This document shows, in pieces, positions 10,222-23,069 of a DNA stretch of 64,000 nt. The notes under the pieces are model-generated. The model saw only the letters and a list, made by a program, of their open reading frames with translations, had not been told where the DNA came from and did no database searches. Every line of letters starts with the position of its first letter. Position 1 is the first letter of the stretch. Location: contig JASAMV010002878.1 in NCBI GenBank assembly GCA_030248065.1, positions 20,625 through 84,624 on the forward strand. The letters are read 5' to 3'. The translations under genes were made by a program, and so were the position numbers. This DNA comes from Rhynchonema sp. JSB1_4 (taxonomy: Eukaryota; Nematoda; Chromadorea; Monhysterida; Xyalidae).

Positions 10222-13200
10222 TGCATTCATCTCAGCCGATTCCAGCCGCTGTCTGGCCAGCTTGAGATAAGGACGCGATTCTTCAAAAAAAGGGCTGGGA
10301 GTGTCCTGCCGATTCAAACACAAAGACCATGAATGAATATGGCTGCTGCAACACCTTGTAAGAGACGTGTTTAGGCAAAAGTCACACAAAGGAAAAAGCT
10401 TTCGTTCAGACAAGCCGAAAGTTTCTACACAACCCATAAACGGTAGGCGAAAGTTGTCAATGCGAGTGACCAACCAACCAAACTTGTGAAATGGCAGCAC
10501 GGTTGCATAACATCATTTCTTGAACTTGGCTGGCAGGACATGTGCATGACCACCTGCTGATTTATAGATTTCGTGGTCGGGGATTTTTAAGAGTGCACCA
10601 AAGGTTGTGCATTATTCAATTAAACTATAAATAATGAATGTTTTCAGCTGTTCTCTTGTGCGATGGCATCGTGACGATTGGCAACAAAATGCAACCACGT
10701 GATACATCAACTCACAACCAAACTAGACAATCGAGAGAACTCTATGTTGAAGGAAAGGAAACCCTGAATAAAGTGCCGCACTGACGGGACACTGCGACAA
10801 ACAGTCGGGTTCAGATGCGAAACATCATACCAATCTCCGATCCCAGTTTGGTACAACGCTAAAACAACCTGCCTAACTACAACAGAACCAGCGCACCTCA
10901 ACGCAACTGCTGTTATCCAAATTGCGCTTCACTCCTAATTTGCGTGGGGTGGCCTGGTATTTATTGATTGTGGGCACCATCAATAAAATAGGCGATGCAA
11001 AGGTGTGCTGTGTACAATTGTACCCACCAAAATTTGAAGACTCGAATGGGTACCGTACACCCGCAGAACATGTCATGCGTAGTTTGTTCCGCATGAATAC
11101 CCAGCGACATCAACTTTTGACTTTTCGGACCGTCAGCGCGCGGAATAAGAGAGCCCCGAAACCGTGATAAGACCAGAGCGCGCGCCACACGCAACAAGTT
11201 GAATAAAAGAGGGGGCATTGCAAATCGAAATAAAACGCCTACCGACAGTATAGTCCAGCCACGAACTCATGAGACGAATTATTTTGAAGTACTACGGACC
11301 ACCCTAAAAAAAGAACCAACGCCCCCTACACACACTACACTGACCCGTGCAGCCTGTATCGTCGTAATCATTGGCAGAGAAAATTGAGGTTTCTGATGTG
11401 GCCACGCGATGAAAGCAGGAAGTCTTGGAGGTGGCCTGGGGATGGCAATTGGGTTGGGTACCACTCAAGCACTGGTTTAGCAGGAAACACTTTTGAGACT
11501 TTCAGGGCTCCTAGGGTACTCAACAGTTGCAAGGTTCAGACCATTATAGATCATCTTGAGTTTGTCTTAGCCATTATGCGTTTACTAGTGCATGACGATA
11601 CTTGATCGTTTTATCTTTGATGCTGGAATCCAGCTATACTATGATACCAACAAATGCAGTTTGATCATGGCCAAAACGACGTCAGATGTCTACGCGAATC
11701 AGCAACACTTAAAGTCAAGTGTTTCAGTAAAATTTGCATTCAGCAGAAACACCAACTATGGGCTAACATGACTTGACATCAAGGTTGTGCGATAGTGTGG
11801 TGCCAGGAACGTCGAATTTGAATAGTGGATCCTTGTTGGGAACGTACAACCCACAAACTTTTTTGTTCGTGAGTCGTCAGTTGTGCTATGTGACGGCACA
11901 ACTTTCAATGCACTTCTGCATAATGCCTGCACGACCAAAGTGGTACGTTCGCTTTGGTATTTGAACCATCACGAATAATGACTTGACAATGAACATGCAT
12001 GACGGTAGGCCGGGCCGACGGTAGGGGTCGCTGAAGCACCACCCAAGCGTCAACTGTGTCAATGCGACACACAGTTACTATCCTGTGGTGGCGGTAACGT
12101 TGTGCACTGGAATGCCTCTCCGGTAGGTATCGTTCTAGCGTTATTTGGTGCTCACGGTTTTTACACCCACACCTTTTATTTGTGTTTATGTTATGTTATC
12201 GTTGTCGAATTGAACTTGCATCAAATTTCATCCGGCTATGACACCACTATCTTGATACTCAGCGTGCGTGCGTGAGTGACAGTGGCTGTAAATATTTTTG
12301 CATTTTCATTTTATGCGACCCAGCCATGGAAGTTGGACGAAATTGGAGCCAGATCGGAAGCTAGAGCGGAGAAGGAATCTTGTTAAAATGTCCAATGAGA
12401 AATATACCAACAGACTTTTTATCATGTTTTTTTAGCGCGTAAAGTGAATATAAGTATGGCCAGATAACAGTTTGTGGATGCCAATCGTAATGTTAAACTG
12501 AGAAACGACAATTTTTTTCTGTCACTGTGCTTGTTCAAGGAAGCAGATTTCAGCGAAGTAAAGTTGCGCAAGGAACCACTATCCAACACAACGCGAAAGT
12601 TTGATAAAACTAGTCAATAATCGCCATATTTGCCAACATTGGTGATCCATTTTGGATTGCCAAAAGTCAACCTCGATGCCACTCTGTGGATTAGCGCCTG
12701 TGCTTGCGTCTTTTCACGGTTGGAATTGGAACCTGGAAATGAAGCAAGTGGCTTGTGTCCTTTCACTTGTTTGCGCAACCGGAACCTGATGTTTCATCCG
12801 CCTAACCATTCATGCCAGGTCCCCGATGCGCCCAGTCCAACAGTTTCCTCATGTTGATCATGGGTTGGAGTCCAGAAATGCCTGACACAGCAAGGCAGAC
12901 AACAAAAGCTGACAGCAATAGAATTGGGGTGAAACGCATTTTCTCCGAATACCTGGAAGGGGAAAATAAAAATTACGTGGTGAGAAGTCTCAGCCATACA
13001 AAAGTGATGGTTGTGTCTTACGTGCCAAATCTCAAGCATGATACACCGTCGGCATAATTTAATTTCGAATGGAGTCCCGTTTCACCCGAAAGCGTATAGC
13101 TCTGGCTCTACCGGCACCTGTGAAATTGAAACAAGGCGGGTACCCAGGTGGTGCAACCAGCCCGTGTGCGGGCGCCTAGATTATAGGATGAAGTGCCAGA

Positions 13201-13457
13201 ATATGTGATAGTACCTGTGCCAAATTTCGCGCATTAAGATGTTCTAGGACAGGCATGAATTCTTCAACAAATTGAAAAGCAAATAAACATTGCTAAAACA
13301 CTAGGTAAATTGAACACGAAATAAAGTGATGCCAAACATGCAAGACTACCGTAACCACACCGTGGCAAAATACTGTGACATTTTTCTTTTTTTTAAAGTC
13401 AATTCATTTTTGCAAAGGATCAGCGTCTGAAACATCCTGAACGTTGACATCACCATC
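10222..13457. other. No gene recognised between 10.2 and 13.4 kb
   Basis: Apart from the repeat fragment at 11251 I see no exon chain here. Two TGAAACATCA-type sites lie at 12788 and 13428, the second 22 bases before the lectin start codon. Confidence 0.4.
11251..11291 (-). mobile_element. Solo end of the TAGTCCAACC-family MITE
   Basis: Only one terminal repeat, TAGTCCAGCCACGAACTC through TTTTGAAGT, remains; the sequence then diverges from the other copies. It is a truncated or internally lost copy. Confidence 0.6.
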
Positions 13458-16400
13458 ATGCCCCGACCACGCGTCCTTGTGGCCATGTCACTTGTGTTGC
13501 TGTTGGCAATGCAGATGACGTGGTGCACCACAGCAACGAAAAATACCGAATCAGAGCCCGAAAAACCAGCCACGAAAACGTTGGATACTGAATGCTTGCA
13601 AGACCAGAAAGCAAACGAAACACGACTGTTCAAAGAGAAAAAGTGCTACGTTGGAGTCCAAATCAGCGAAGACTTCGAATCGGCCAAGGACTACTGCCAA
13701 CAACTGCTGGCGACCGAGCATTTTGATGGAGGGACCCTGGCCTCAATGGAATTTGCATCCATCGAACAACTGGAGAGCACCATTCTCGACATTGTTAGTT
13801 TAATTGTGACGTTTCAGGATCTTAATATAATTGAAGTCTAATACCTACAATGTACCTTGGTCCTTGATCACGCAGGGCCTGAGCTGCGGCCCCGAGTACT
13901 GGGTGGGTGGCTGGGTGCCGGAGAACGACCGCGGTTACGGTAACAAACCGTGGATTCACAAAAACAAATTCAAATGGATCGCCGAGGCTGACAAACCAAT
14001 CGACAGTGACAGCCCGTTGTGGAAGGCGAAAGATGAACCTGGACGTGAGAGAGCTTGGAAAACCAAACAAATAAAATTACATTCTATTTCATCATATGAT
14101 TGCAGCCAACATTCAACCCAACCAAAACAGTCACGACTCATTCTGTGTGCTGGCCGATTGTCCGGGCTTGTGGGACCGATCGTGCCACGAACAGCATCAC
14201 TTCATTTGTGAACAGAAGGTGAAAGGTACGTACCAATACAAATGGATTATTGGTGGGTTTTTATACGACGACGACGAATTTTCCCTTCTTGATCACTCAA
14301 ATCCAAACATTCATCACGTTCCTTCCCATCCCAACTACTAGTTACAGTAACCCCAACCGAACTCGTCTGCTGATTCTACCCAGAACATCACTAACCCACA
14401 AAGATTCCACGACAACAAAAGAATAAATTGATTGCGAACAATTCGTGAATGACAGTGGATGTTCGCCCTTTCTACAGCCGGACCAAAAGACTACAACAGC
14501 ACCATGGCAAGATGTAAACAGTCCAGCTGAACACAGCCGTGTTGGCCTCTCGAGCAACCTTGGTCGCCCAGAACTTTGAAGCTTCGAGGCAACTTGGAGT
14601 GGAGTGACGGGAGCTCACAGATCGAACATAAGAGATCGCCCAATGGACCAAGATCTACTGGGGTCGACTCGATCTGGCGCTAAGTGAAATTCAGTGATAT
14701 TATTTGCTTTATTTTGCCTAGCCCAGATTTGTTAGTCGTTCGGTGATACTGTGATATTCTCAGTGATCCCGTTTGATGATTTATTCTAATTGAAACGCCC
14801 AGAATTTAAAAAAAAAAAAAATGGATTATTGATCAAAACTGGATTATTCCACCAATTCATCAATTGTTTTCTGCAGACGAATACCTCAAGGCCCTGATCA
14901 CTGTCTCCAAAGCTCCATCCAACCAATCAGAAGTCGCCACCGCTGAACCTGCGGATGGTCCTGAGTCGAAAGCCCCGCCCCAGGGTTGGAAAAAAAAATT
15001 TTTTTTTTAAACAAGTTTTTTTTTTTAAAAAAAAAATTTTTTTTTAAAAAAAAATTTTTTTTTAAAAGTCTGAGATACGGGGAAATTTTACCAAATTTGC
15101 CCAAAAAACGCGCAAAATCGCGAAAAAATGCAACTTTAATTGACAAGTCACTTTTGTGACTTGGTTTGCATCACTTATCAAGGGTGTTTACGTCATTTAG
15201 GTGCGATCCAACAGTCTGTGCTTGTTATGGACCTATGATTGCTGCTCTGTGGTATCGGACACAACAGTTTGTGGCCGAATAAGCAAGATTCACTCATAAA
15301 CCACACAGAATTGAGAATATAAGCTGCAGAAATACTTGTCGGGTAGCTGAATCAGTCGTATATGACCGACCTGATGGGGTATGACATCGAAGAACCATGT
15401 AGGTACATGCATACTGTGTCTCAGGTATCACGGGAAGGTATAATAACATCATTTGGGGTATCTTAGGTACCAAATACATGCCCCAAAGGTGATTTTGTGA
15501 AGAAAATTTTTCGACCCTTGAGAAAAAATGACAAAAAATTACCCCCGAAAAGGCCATTTTTGGACGTTTTGGAACATTTTGTTCCCCCGAAAATTTTTAA
15601 AAAAAAAATTTTTTTTTAAAAAAAAAATTTTTCAAAAACCTTTTTTTTTTAAAAAAAAAAATTTTTTTTTAAAAAAATAAAAAATTTTTTTTTTTTGGCC
15701 CAACCAAGCCCCGCCCCCAGCCTCCGAAGCTCCACATTCTGTTCCTGAAGTCCCGCCCTCTGATTCTCAAGCTCCTCCCGTTGCTTCTGAAAGTGCACCT
15801 TCTGCGTCCGAAGCTTCGCCCACTGCTTCTGACGGAACTTCTGCGTCCGAAACACCGCCGATCCAATCGAAACTTTCACAGCGTCAATCCGTGACTCCAC
15901 CTGACCAAACCAAAGCACCATCCACCCAAAGCGCTTCGGCTGCCACAGTCGGCTTCAAAACGAACAAGGTTGCAGAATCGGCCAAGACAAAGGGGCAACG
16001 TAAAGGGACTGAAAGGCAGCGTACTGCTCACGGTTGGTTAGAATCTCGGGTTCCTCCAGTGAAGACCAATTGTTTCTTCAGTCTCACGCTTCAGCTGCAT
16101 CTTCCAAATCCAAACACGCGCATTCAACCAACGCTCCGCACGGATTTATCAAGCAACATGGTGGTGGTGGTAGTCGTCAAAAGTTAATGTTTGGAGTTGG
16201 CGGTCAAGGTGACTGTAACTGGATGGGTTGCTGAATGAACACCTATCAACGAATGAAACATCATCACTCGTGCAGGTGCCACATCGCAAACAAAGCCGAA
16301 AACAATGGGATCAACAATTTCGACAGCTCCAGCCAACAGTCCTGCTGGCGGCAAGAACCAGAAGCCCAAGTCGGCCTGGGATTTGCGATGGCTGATCGTC

Positions 16401-16754
16401 ATTGCCGCCTTGATCGGTGGGCAGAAAGAACTTGATTGTTTTTTACTTTCTCTGATGTCTCAATCCATTTTGCGTTTGCATGTGCCAGGCGCGGTGGTGT
16501 GTTTCGTCATGTGGGTGATTGTGGGCGTGACCATCTATCGAGGCGAGGAGCACGACCAGCTGGACGCCGAGGCAAAGTCGGTGATGCGCGAAGTGAACGA
16601 AATGAAAGAGAAACGACGAAAGGAAAGGAAGAGAAAAGGAAAAAATGGGTAGGTCTTCTGTCCAGCGTTGGGAAGTTGGAAACTATCTGGATATATTTCC
16701 GTTTCCAGTTCCCAGCAAAGTTTCTGGCAACGATTGACGTCGCGCAGACGCTGA
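13458..16754 (+). CDS. Single-pass membrane C-type lectin
   Basis: 512 codons in nine exons: 13458-13793, 13876-14044, 14106-14225, 14877-14984, 15721-16036, 16060-16202, 16276-16416, 16489-16648, 16709-16754. The first residues (ALVAMSLVLLLAMQ-like) form a signal peptide. Exons 1-3 hold a C-type lectin fold: paired cysteines, WVGGW in place of the usual WIGL, and a closing Cys pair in DSFCVLADC...HFICE. Exons 4-7 encode a stalk rich in Pro, Ser, Ala and Glu. WLIVIAALIGGAVVCFVM is a transmembrane helix, followed by a charged cytoplasmic tail ending QRLTSRRR. The protein probably binds glycans or another ligand at the cell surface; no clear EPN/QPD sugar-binding motif was seen. Intron 4 carries long A and T blocks, and joining exons 5 and 6 in frame needs a 23-nt intron. 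Confidence 0.8.
14985..15720 (+). repeat. Lectin intron 4 with alternating A and T homopolymer blocks
   Basis: The intron has a GTTGGA donor and a CCCCAG acceptor. At both ends (about 14990-15065 and 15595-15695) it contains repeated runs of 8-12 A followed by 8-12 T, which form self-complementary blocks. The central 500 bp is ordinary sequence. Homopolymer lengths here may be unreliable. Confidence 0.6.
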
Positions 16755-19700
16755 TCAATCAGTTTATCGATGGAATGAAACATCAATTCGCATGCTCTGG
16801 GATCAAAAAATTCTGAAGTGATAACAGCTGCCATTCACTGATTTACGCATGAGTTTGACCTTGCATTTATCTTTCCTTTATTTGTTTTGAGTTTAAATCA
16901 CTTTATGCAAGTTTCACTATCTCTGATTCACTATGAATATCTCACCTGATCTAGCGATTCAATCAATTGATCACTTCTTGATCCCAGCTACTTTTTCTTC
17001 GACCACTAATGATGAAAATAAAAGTATGCTTGTCCATGATGTGTGTAACGATTTTTTCAGTCAGCTGCATTTTACCAGAGAACCGAGAGGAAAATGAAAG
17101 AGTGCATAAAACGAGCAGGTATTGGTTGCACAATGACTTTAAAAGAATTTGTAAAATTTTTTTCCTGAATCGTAAAGAGGGAAAGTGACGGGGTGGTGAC
17201 GTTGCGTTGCATGATCGCACACAAAGCATGCAGTAAAGAGAATGTTTCAGACCTGCGCCAACTTGGTTGATCTGCTGGATTATTTTCAGGTGAAAATGTT
17301 TTGTGAGAATCACAAATAGCACAGTGGTTAAGAGCGACTGAACTTGAAAATCAGGATTGATTTGATGAATTCTTATATGGTCATTGTGCGACCAATATAA
17401 TACTGTTGCATGGAAAGATATGTTGTGTTTGTGTTGTAGTCCGCTTTCAAAACAAATGAATTGGTTATCGCTATTTGTGACAAAAAAGCATTGCGGTTCA
17501 TTCTGTATGGGAGTTATCAAAAAACAACCATTTTTATGTCCATTTTAATAGAAGTGACCGCAGTGAAAAAGCAATAAAAAGGATAATACATGTAGTTTGA
17601 TTGTGTCCCACACAATAAACAATTGTTGTTTTGTGACCCAGAGGTGCATCAAAGTACTAGAATCGTAAAAACCACACATTTGCCAACTTTGATGGGTTGT
17701 ACCGCTTTGATCTGATGTGGTCTCATAAAATTATTGGAGTGTAATATTATTTTGCAAACTATACATATAGGTACACCTTTTGTATGAATTTATATTGATT
17801 TAGTTTTCAAACACACCCTGCTCATGACTATGCATGGACATGTTGTGCGGCGTCATTTTACAGTGGATAGGTATGTATAAGTACTGTATGATGTAGCGAT
17901 TTCTGATTACTGTAGGTATACTTTTTAACTAAAGCCAGACGTCTAACTTTCCTTTGAGGCATGTTCTTCTTCTCAATCAAAAATATGAAAGTACTGTTCA
18001 TTTTGAAAGAATCGAAACTGTGCCTTGTGGCTTATGTCGTTCGATGGCGGTTTATCTTCTGGGAACCAGACTCATGCTTTGAAGTTTCCTACATATTGGG
18101 TACCACAAAATCCGTTGCGTTTTGTCGACTGATCGACATTAATTCTGAACCCACTTCGAACCTCTGACGATGTAGGCAAGTGTCGTGCTCAATGAATGTC
18201 AGCTGTCAAACATGGCATGCAAATAACAACTAACACGTTTCACGTACGGCCGCCCCGAGTAGGTTATGGTTCATGTTCTGAGCGCTGCAAATCCAATAAG
18301 TTTGGCTTAAAGTTGAGTACAAAAGAGCGTGAGGAAACCCTATGTGAGCAGTTGGTGAACTTCGCATCGGCGTGCTCTTGAACCTGCTGGATGAGCCAGC
18401 TGTTTTTGTGGAATAAACTCGAATTAGGCGTGCGCCTGAATGCATAATTCATTTCACTTTTCAGTGCACTAGCCACATTTTGTTCTGGTACATACAGTAG
18501 CCGCATCCTGGTTTCACGCTCTGTGCCATCCAACCTCAAAGTGGACCTGATATACCCTGCTCATGAGAAACCAGTGCTTGTCCCACACACACACACACCC
18601 ACTTTGGAGTCTCCATCATTTCATAAATGTTCACAGGAACACGCAGGTTCGTTCATCAAGATAATGACAACCACAATGTTCCAACCCCCAATCACGTTTT
18701 GTCACGAACACCACGTCAGGTGCGGTCGTCATTTGGGTCCCGATGCAAGTGTGTCGTTTATTTGTCAATAAGTGACCCCAAGAAATTTATCGCACCAACC
18801 CAGGTATAGTTGTATACATACTGCCACCCCATATGACAAGGAGCTCCATTCACTTTGCTTTGAAAACCAGCCATTGGAACCGTTTGCCACATATGGCTTG
18901 ATATGAAGTGAGCAAACATCCATATTCACGCTTTTACTCAGGATCTGACCGCACAGTTTCATCGGAATACCTCCTCGTGATATTAAGCATCGAGTATCCA
19001 TGAATCCTTTCATACCCAGCACCCATGAATATTGCATCGCTTATCAGTGAAATCCAATGCGTTTGAATTGAATCAAGCTCGGTTACATGTCCCAAACAGT
19101 AAAAGGGCTGCACAATAATCATTGAGCATGGTACACTTTCATTAAAACGTTCATTCAATATTATACTTGCTTACATTACATCACATTACATTCTCTTAAC
19201 ATTATACGTTTTTATACGTTTCTGTTCACAATCATCCTTCCTCCGCGGCTTTGTTTACTGTTCGAATCACTGATACTAACAAGGGTACACTTTATCTGGG
19301 ATTCGGAACATCGTGTCTGACACATTGACTACCAGCTTCGACTGTTGGCAGGAAACGTGCCAACCTTCGGCATTCATAGTAGCTAAATAATTTTGTTCGT
19401 TGGCTCCCATGTCATAGGTGCCCATTATGTGCCGTTTCAACTGAATGGGTATCATTTATGGACAGGATTCGAGTATGCATACTTGAATTTATACCAGGTC
19501 AAATTTAGAAGCAAATCCCGATGCGACCTTCAGGTACACAAATGATAAATGACCGCTTCTGTACACTGCGAAGCTGGAGTAAGGCTTGGCACAAGAGGCG
19601 AAGCTTCGAGGTTCTTACCTGGCTTCTCTGCATGGCTTCTGCATAACGACAACCTGGCTGGTACCAAGTTGTTATGCTAAAACCGAGGCCTTCGACTTAT

Positions 19701-22700
19701 TGCTGTATTACCCGCGCAATGCAAAACTTTTTGTTTTGTCGCTTGGTGTTGGTTGCGGGTCAAAGAAATTAACATTATGAGCATTATTTTTAAGTCAGCG
19801 CTTTTTAAGTGTTGTTTTGCCAACATTTCCGGTGCCGGGTGGGGCTATGTTGGCCGGCACCCCCAGAGTGTACTGTTTTTCGGCAAGAGGTGCATACTGC
19901 GTTGCTATACAGTCCCGTAGGATCCATATTTCTTGCAAACTTCATAAAAATATCGGGCAAATTTATGTTTATGTGTCTTGCACTGCTGGTGCTGGTACAT
20001 GTTTCAATCAAACACGGAACCGAAATGAAAAGAAACACATGTTTCTACGCTTGGAAAATAGAATGTGCCACTTTCAACGTGCTATATAAAAGACGGGCAT
20101 TCCATTTCATGTCCAAAGTGTCTCCATAGAATAACTTGCATCGCTTTCCAACATGCAGCATGAGCTAATATGAAAAAAAGAAGAATGTCTTATGGACATG
20201 TTACCCGAGACCCCATCCACTTTTCTGGCTCGGTAAGCTGGATGGAACCGCTCTCATCTCATCTGCTCTGGCGTACAAGTTTGGAAAGGAAATTTCGGCT
20301 GAATCTTGGGGTTACTCTTAACGATATGACAGCATTCGTTCTGTGGACTTCAGGCCCAACAAGTAAGTAAATGGAAATGTCTGACAATGTCTACCTACTT
20401 GAGTTTCAGTTCCAACTAAAACTAAATAAACATTGGCTAATCAGCTTGTGTCTTCAGTTAGACGCACCGCATCATCTGTATTCGACGTGCATGTTCCAGT
20501 GAGTTAGGGCTGGGTCTTGGATTTGGCACAGCATTGCGAATGTTTGTGTTTGGCCTCTTACTTTCATGACTGTTGTTTTCATGCTTTCATGTCGTTTTCT
20601 AAATCTGACGCTTGTTTTAAACAGTGTACTGACACGATTGTCTGAGAAAAGCTCAGAATCACTCTCTGGTTTTGGTTGTTGTGAGGCGCACCCAACACAA
20701 CACAAATATGTGTAATATTTTGTGGTCTACATACAACCGGCGTATCTAATTTCAAGCCATCACTGTCTCAAAATTGTGACATTTTCGGTCCCAAGCTCCT
20801 TGAATAGCTAAATTTTATACCCAGCTGTTGCCCCGGATACCGAAATCTTGGGCATAAAACGTAAAAATGGTGAGCAAACTGGTTTGTACCAAATAGTTTC
20901 ACGCAAGCATATAATTGTGCTGGGCACGTATATGTATATACTACGATTGGATACACGTCGAAAGCCAAAGCCAGAAAAATTCAATGAAAAGGGATTGTTA
21001 AAATTTTTTATTGTGTCCTGCTCTTATCCCGGTTGTGCATTGGACAAAGTCCATAAAAGCATTGTTTTGTGCGTGACGCGCCTAGTTATGTATATGCGTA
21101 TGTACAGTACAACCACTGGCCATAGTAAAGTTGTTATACTCTCTGGTTTCACATAACCGCGTAATTATACCATACTTTTAATGCTGTAAGTTCGGTACCT
21201 TGGTGGGTGTTGACGTGTTCTAACTTTTTTCCAACCCCATCAAATGTTTACAAGTTGCTTGTGACTTCAAATATGTGTGCCCTTTTATTTGTGTCTGGCA
21301 TCAGCTTGCGCGTCCACAACGACTGGTGAAAAGGTGAAGTGCAAAGTTTCTAAAGCGTACCAGTTTCGTATCTGAGCATGTTGTTGTTTGTTTGCTATTG
21401 TTGTTATTTATTCGTTACATTATATACAGATCCAAAGTGACAACAGGTTTCCATATATTTGAATGGACACAATCAATGTTCACTTTTGTGTTCTAAAGCC
21501 TAATCCGCCTTTCCAGTCCAAGCTTATAATGTGCGGTGTGAACAGCAATATGAATAAGTTGTGCCATTTTGTGCACAATAAATTCCATATTTTAAAGGAC
21601 ATCTGTTAGCCATACAAAGTCGTAAATCAATCTTCCCAACTGTTGTGACACACGTCACTGTTGTTCACGTTACTGCTTACAGATCAGACGATCGAGTTAC
21701 TCTTGATTAAACGTCGGGACTGACTCGTGTTTCTGCCCCAGATCATCCCACTTGACAACGGCAACTTTCATGAAATATGTATACTTACTGTGCCCAATAA
21801 CACTTTGCGCTACTCTTGGAACGCTGTTCGTTTCGTTAAAACTTTACATCTGAGACGGAAAGTATCAGCTTACAATACGTAGTACTGTAAGTACATATGT
21901 GCAGTACAGTACCTTCACTTTATCTTGATCCTCCGTCTTGTGCCGCTTTTTCTAACCCGGGTTAAGTGCTTCATAATACAACCTATAACAAACAGCCCAA
22001 AAATTATATGAACATTGTTAGGACATTCAAAATTGTTTCTTTGCTGTGCACCGGCTCATACTTGAGTTCCAGCTGATTTTATTTATGTGAGATGTTGGGT
22101 ACACTGGTTCTGCATACGGTTTGCATTGTGTCCCGGCATAGCGGGTACCAAAGACCATTGAACTAAAAATGTTGACAAACGGTCCCGCTGGGAACAATAG
22201 GAGACTTGATTGTCTGCTTGTTAAGATGCGATGGACATTGTATAACTGACATGCTCATGCTGTTTCAAACTTGGGCAATTTCATTGGTGTACATACTGTA
22301 TGTACCTTTAGCCGTGAGTTCCCAACCACAGAATTGCAACTTCCAAAGCAACTCTATGGTCTTGTAGCTAATTTGAACTTTTGCCCATTATGTCGTACAA
22401 ATGCACACACAAATGTACAAATGCGAGGTTCACTGTGATGGTGGCTCGGGTACAGAAGTTTTTCTTAAACACGGCAACTACATGTTTAACGTAGAAGTAC
22501 AAGTCTGTGGAGTTCAATAAACAACAACGTTAATGCTATTGAGTCTGCCTTGGCTTCATGTGCTTCCTTAGCGTCCGTACCCAAGCAATTGAAACATCGA
22601 TTTTTGCGTGTGTTCCAATGCATCTTTGGCAGCCTCATGTGGCCAATTCTATCCCGACTCCGCTGTATTCATGAGGAAGTCAATTGCACCCAATGCATTT

Positions 22701-23069
22701 TGCTTGTGCGTTCGGGTCTATTTGCGTAACGAAGTTTCATGTCAAATCACAAAAATTGGTTCCAGTTGTTGTTTGCACGACTTGGCATTTGTTACTTATG
22801 CGGTGTGGCGTTTGTCCCACCCCACGCCGTGGGGACAGGGTGCTTGTACCGGAAATGGTACCGCTACCTTTTGTGCGTGGAAAGCTAAGTAGATATTTTG
22901 ACCTTTTTGCGTCTGGATTTGCAAAGTTTGACCATCGGACATTCCTCCATAATTTCAGCTAATCAGCTTGATCTCATCACACTGCCAAAACCGGTTGTTC
23001 AAAAGCACTGCACTGCCGCAAACTCAATGACTAAGAGATGTTATTTGAACATTAATGTTACAAAAAGAA
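16755..23069. other. 6.3-kb gap with no gene recognised
   Basis: Between the lectin stop and the kazrin start I find one inverted-repeat element (17122-17395), short CA tracts (about 18587) and no exon chain. The longest open frame, on the minus strand over 16963-17520, overlaps the mobile element and is not credible. The kazrin promoter should lie at the right edge. Confidence 0.45.
17122..17395 (-). mobile_element. TTGGTCGCAC-family MITE, copy 1
   Basis: Inverted ends TTGGTYGCACAATGAC with TA flanks (17120-17121 and 17396-17397). It is oriented opposite to the three other copies. The interior includes ATAGCACAGTGGTTAAG, resembling a tRNA A box, and the sequence TTTCCTGAATCGTAAAG. No coding capacity. 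Confidence 0.8.

Noticed and set aside
12347..12360. AGATCGGAAG, the start of a common sequencing adapter
   Set aside because: Only 10 bases match; the next bases differ from the adapter, so this is probably chance.
16963..17520. A 185-codon open frame on the minus strand
   Set aside because: It runs through a TA-flanked inverted-repeat element whose other copies do not keep the frame, and its translation has no domain.
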